DNA of 64,000 nucleotides from Apostichopus japonicus (Eukaryota; Echinodermata; Holothuroidea; Aspidochirotida; Stichopodidae): NCBI RefSeq assembly GCF_037975245.1, contig NC_092565.1, positions 11,092,499 to 11,156,498 on the forward strand, in the 5' to 3' direction. The position numbers and the translations under genes were made by a program. The notes beneath the pieces were generated by a model that worked only from the letters and a program-made list of their open reading frames with translations, was not told the DNA's origin and made no database searches. This document shows, in pieces, positions 62,100 through 64,000 of the stretch (its first letter is position 1; each line of letters opens with the position of its first letter).

Positions 62100-62640
62100 C
62101 ATCCACAGGGGGTCCGTGAGGGGATAAAGTTAGGGAAACCCTGCTAAAGAGAATTTCGACGTATTTAGATCATTCAATAGGAAGGAACAGGAGTACACAC
62201 ATGAGGTACGGATGTGAACATTAAAAATGAGGGAGATAACATTTATGTCACGAAGGTTTACACACCATCAAGAACACTGCTCATTCATTTCGAAGCTTTA
62301 CAAAATTCAAGTAGAATATTTGTATAGACATTCATATTTGGGATTTCAACTATGACGGGGATGGGTGGAGGGGGAAGAGGTTGGCGTGAAAGTTAGGGGA
62401 CCAAATTTGGAAAGGTTCAGGCCTATAGTCATGGAAACGTGTGAATGTCTCCTTACAATGAAAAGCAAAGCTTTACATCATTCCTTTATGAGCAAGAATC
62501 TTCATACTATTTTGTTTCAACATAAAAGATGAAAATGGTAGTTTTTTTGTACGAAAATGAAGAAATTCTTGGAAAACAAAGCGAAAAATATGGAACGCTT
62601 CACGATTTTGCGTGTCATCCTTGCGCTAAGAATCGCCAGA
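62100..62640. other. No gene seen
   Basis: AT-rich spacer with a G-rich patch near 62355-62380. No exon, RNA gene or element ends were recognised. Confidence 0.4.
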
Positions 62641-62644
62641 TCTT

Positions 62645-62745
62645 AGAGCTATTTTAGAGCAATGTTAGAACAGATTTGACCAATGAGGTATCTCCGTTGT
62701 TCTAAAATATATAATTTTAGATCAATGTTAGAACACGTCTCAGCC
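62645..62745 (+). repeat. Two tandem ttttagancaatgttagaaca hairpin-type units
   Basis: Blocks reading ttttagagcaatgttagaac (62652) and ttttagatcaatgttagaac (62716), each followed by accaatga or gccaatga, with gttgttctaaaat closing the first. Related to the 63666-63724 hairpin. The CCAAT words could also be promoter elements for the exon that follows. Confidence 0.55.
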
Positions 62746-62746
62746 A

Positions 62747-62932
62747 ATGACAATACAGTTTATATTTTTAGAGCATGACGTCAGTGCACCTGAAATTCTG
62801 AATACAACTTTTAGTTGCGAACAACTTGCGCTGCAGAAACTGTTATCTCTTCAAAATAATACAATTACAACGCGAATCGTAGACCAGTCTCCTGAAATTC
62901 GTAAAGGATTGATGGACATATTAACATCGCCG
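62747..62932 (+). CDS. Possible 5' exon of an unassigned gene
   Basis: The frame from ATG 62747 encodes 62 codons ending LMDILTSP, then a strong donor CCG|GTAAGA at 62933. Composition is protein-like (APEILNTTFSCEQLALQKLL, then IVDQSPEIRKGL) and has no low complexity. No further exon is recognisable in the last 1.1 kb, so the gene would run beyond the window. It could equally be chance. I do not recognise the family. Confidence 0.3.
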
Positions 62933-62934
62933 GT

Positions 62935-64000
62935 AAGAAATAGTCTAAAGGATTTGACAAAGTAGATATATTCTGTATCTTTCTGTATCGTCACTAGGCA
63001 GGTATTTATCACAACGTTACTTTACTGATATAACGGTTCCGCGAATTTGTAATTAGACTTGGCCTACTGACACTGTACTGTGTCGGTTGCAGTACTGAGC
63101 AAGGCCTTGTTGTTATTAATTTATTATTAATTGCACTTAATTGTTAATGCTAACTGCTAACGTAAGTCCATAAAAGCCAACTCTGTAGTTCAGTATGTTA
63201 AACAAACCGAGGTTGGCTTATAATATTAACAAACAATACAGCACTCGATTTTATTATACAATTGGTGTTGTCACATTTGCATTTCCTAGGCAAATAATAA
63301 TTTCGGGAGAACACATGCGATTAAATTCCTCATTCGGTCGGTCGGTTGGTTCATTGATCGTCGCTCAACATAATAGCATAGGCTAGTGCTATGGTTACAT
63401 GATGTAGGTAATACTGAATGAAATTGGCATAAAAAATACTTGACAACATCGGTATTCTGCCCGGAGGCCGGAATGCCAAATATCATTGTTTGAGCTATGC
63501 TTTTTACTTTAATAAATGAGCTATCAGAGCATCTCCTCAAAGTGATGATATATCCACCCCCACTCCTCCACTACGGTATTTTAGCCACTGGTTAAGACAA
63601 TGAATTCCTTCGTTACCGTATCTATTTTATTTTCTTTCAGCCCACTAGCTTCATTATGCCTCTGAAATTTTAGAACATTTTAAGACGATTTCAACCAATC
63701 GCATTCATGGTATGTTCTAAAATTGAACAGTAGTTATCTGTATCACTATCAAGTGCTGTGACATTGAATCTTTGGTCTTTTTCTCTCACTAGTTGGGACT
63801 CGAGTGAATTACAGATATTGCAGTTTATTTCCAGTTTTCTGTGTGTTTTATTGGATTGAAGCTACCATTACTGAAAAGGAGTGTCTTTGTAAGTTTTTAA
63901 ATGAAAACAAAGTAATTTTCAGAATGAAATATGACGCAAACTTTTACAGTAGCGTCTATTCAAATAAGCACTGTATGTTTCGCATACTAGTTGCGCGAAT
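62935..64000. other. Right edge; no supported gene
   Basis: AT-rich. No exon that would follow the candidate exon at 62747 is visible. Contains only the small hairpin at 63666. Confidence 0.4.
63666..63724. repeat. 59-bp hairpin element with 13-bp perfect inverted ends
   Basis: aattttagaacat at 63666-63678 and its exact inverse atgttctaaaatt at 63712-63724 enclose a 33-base loop containing ccaatcgc. A tiny MITE-like or foldback sequence, related to the pair at 62645-62745. Confidence 0.65.

Noticed and set aside
1-64000. CRISPR arrays, operons or prokaryotic systems
   Set aside because: Spliced eukaryotic genes and animal transposons throughout; the tandem repeats lack unique spacers.

Overview
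The window is animal nuclear DNA: AT-rich, intron-rich, with long GT-AG introns, (TA)n microsatellites, minisatellites and many decayed transposons. I take it to be a marine invertebrate deuterostome, probably an echinoderm and perhaps a sea cucumber. That rests on the nitrate/nitrite-sensor-type receptor guanylate cyclase and the repeat style (C-T-A-G-G-C-C-rich stretches, CAGTGGCGTAGG-type MITEs). The species call is inference.

Two protein-coding genes can be assembled completely, both on the minus strand. (1) 19521-32758 is a six-exon membrane guanylate cyclase of 628 aa: cytosolic N-terminus, membrane helix, NIT-like sensor, second helix, dimerisation helix and class III cyclase domain. 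Its first metal-binding Asp reads Glu. (2) 37073-53183 is a seventeen-exon SRP72, the 72 kDa protein of the signal recognition particle, of 667 aa with the conserved RNA-binding motif. All junctions keep frame and have GT-AG borders. The genes lie head-to-tail about 4.3 kb apart and share no evident function.

Region by region: 1-5.5 kb is repeats, namely a degenerate AGGTCA repeat, a ~50-bp tandem repeat, a tandem array of tRNA-like sequences (minus strand, ~151-bp period), then three ~0.8-kb units with inverted arms. 5.5-11 kb is mostly unassigned DNA with one LINE reverse-transcriptase C-terminal fragment. 11.07-12.87 kb is a minisatellite of ~82-bp units. 13-19 kb holds a BEN-like fragment, a hAT terminus and two MITE copies with ~10-bp target duplications. 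19.5-53.2 kb holds the two genes. SRP72 intron 1 carries a 2.8-kb element with ~280-bp terminal inverted repeats, a broken Penelope-like (PLE) reverse transcriptase and a well-formed hammerhead ribozyme motif. 53-64 kb holds an unassigned secreted-type ORF, poly-G MITE clusters, degenerate GTC/ATC repeat, a 1.1-kb PIF/Harbinger element with TAA target duplication, and a possible exon near the right edge.

The most interesting objects are the composite element in SRP72 intron 1 with its ribozyme, the NIT cyclase with an altered metal site, and the tRNA-like tandem array. I found no evidence for an entirely new gene system. No homology search, folding program or transcript data were available. 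Family calls rest on recognised motifs.
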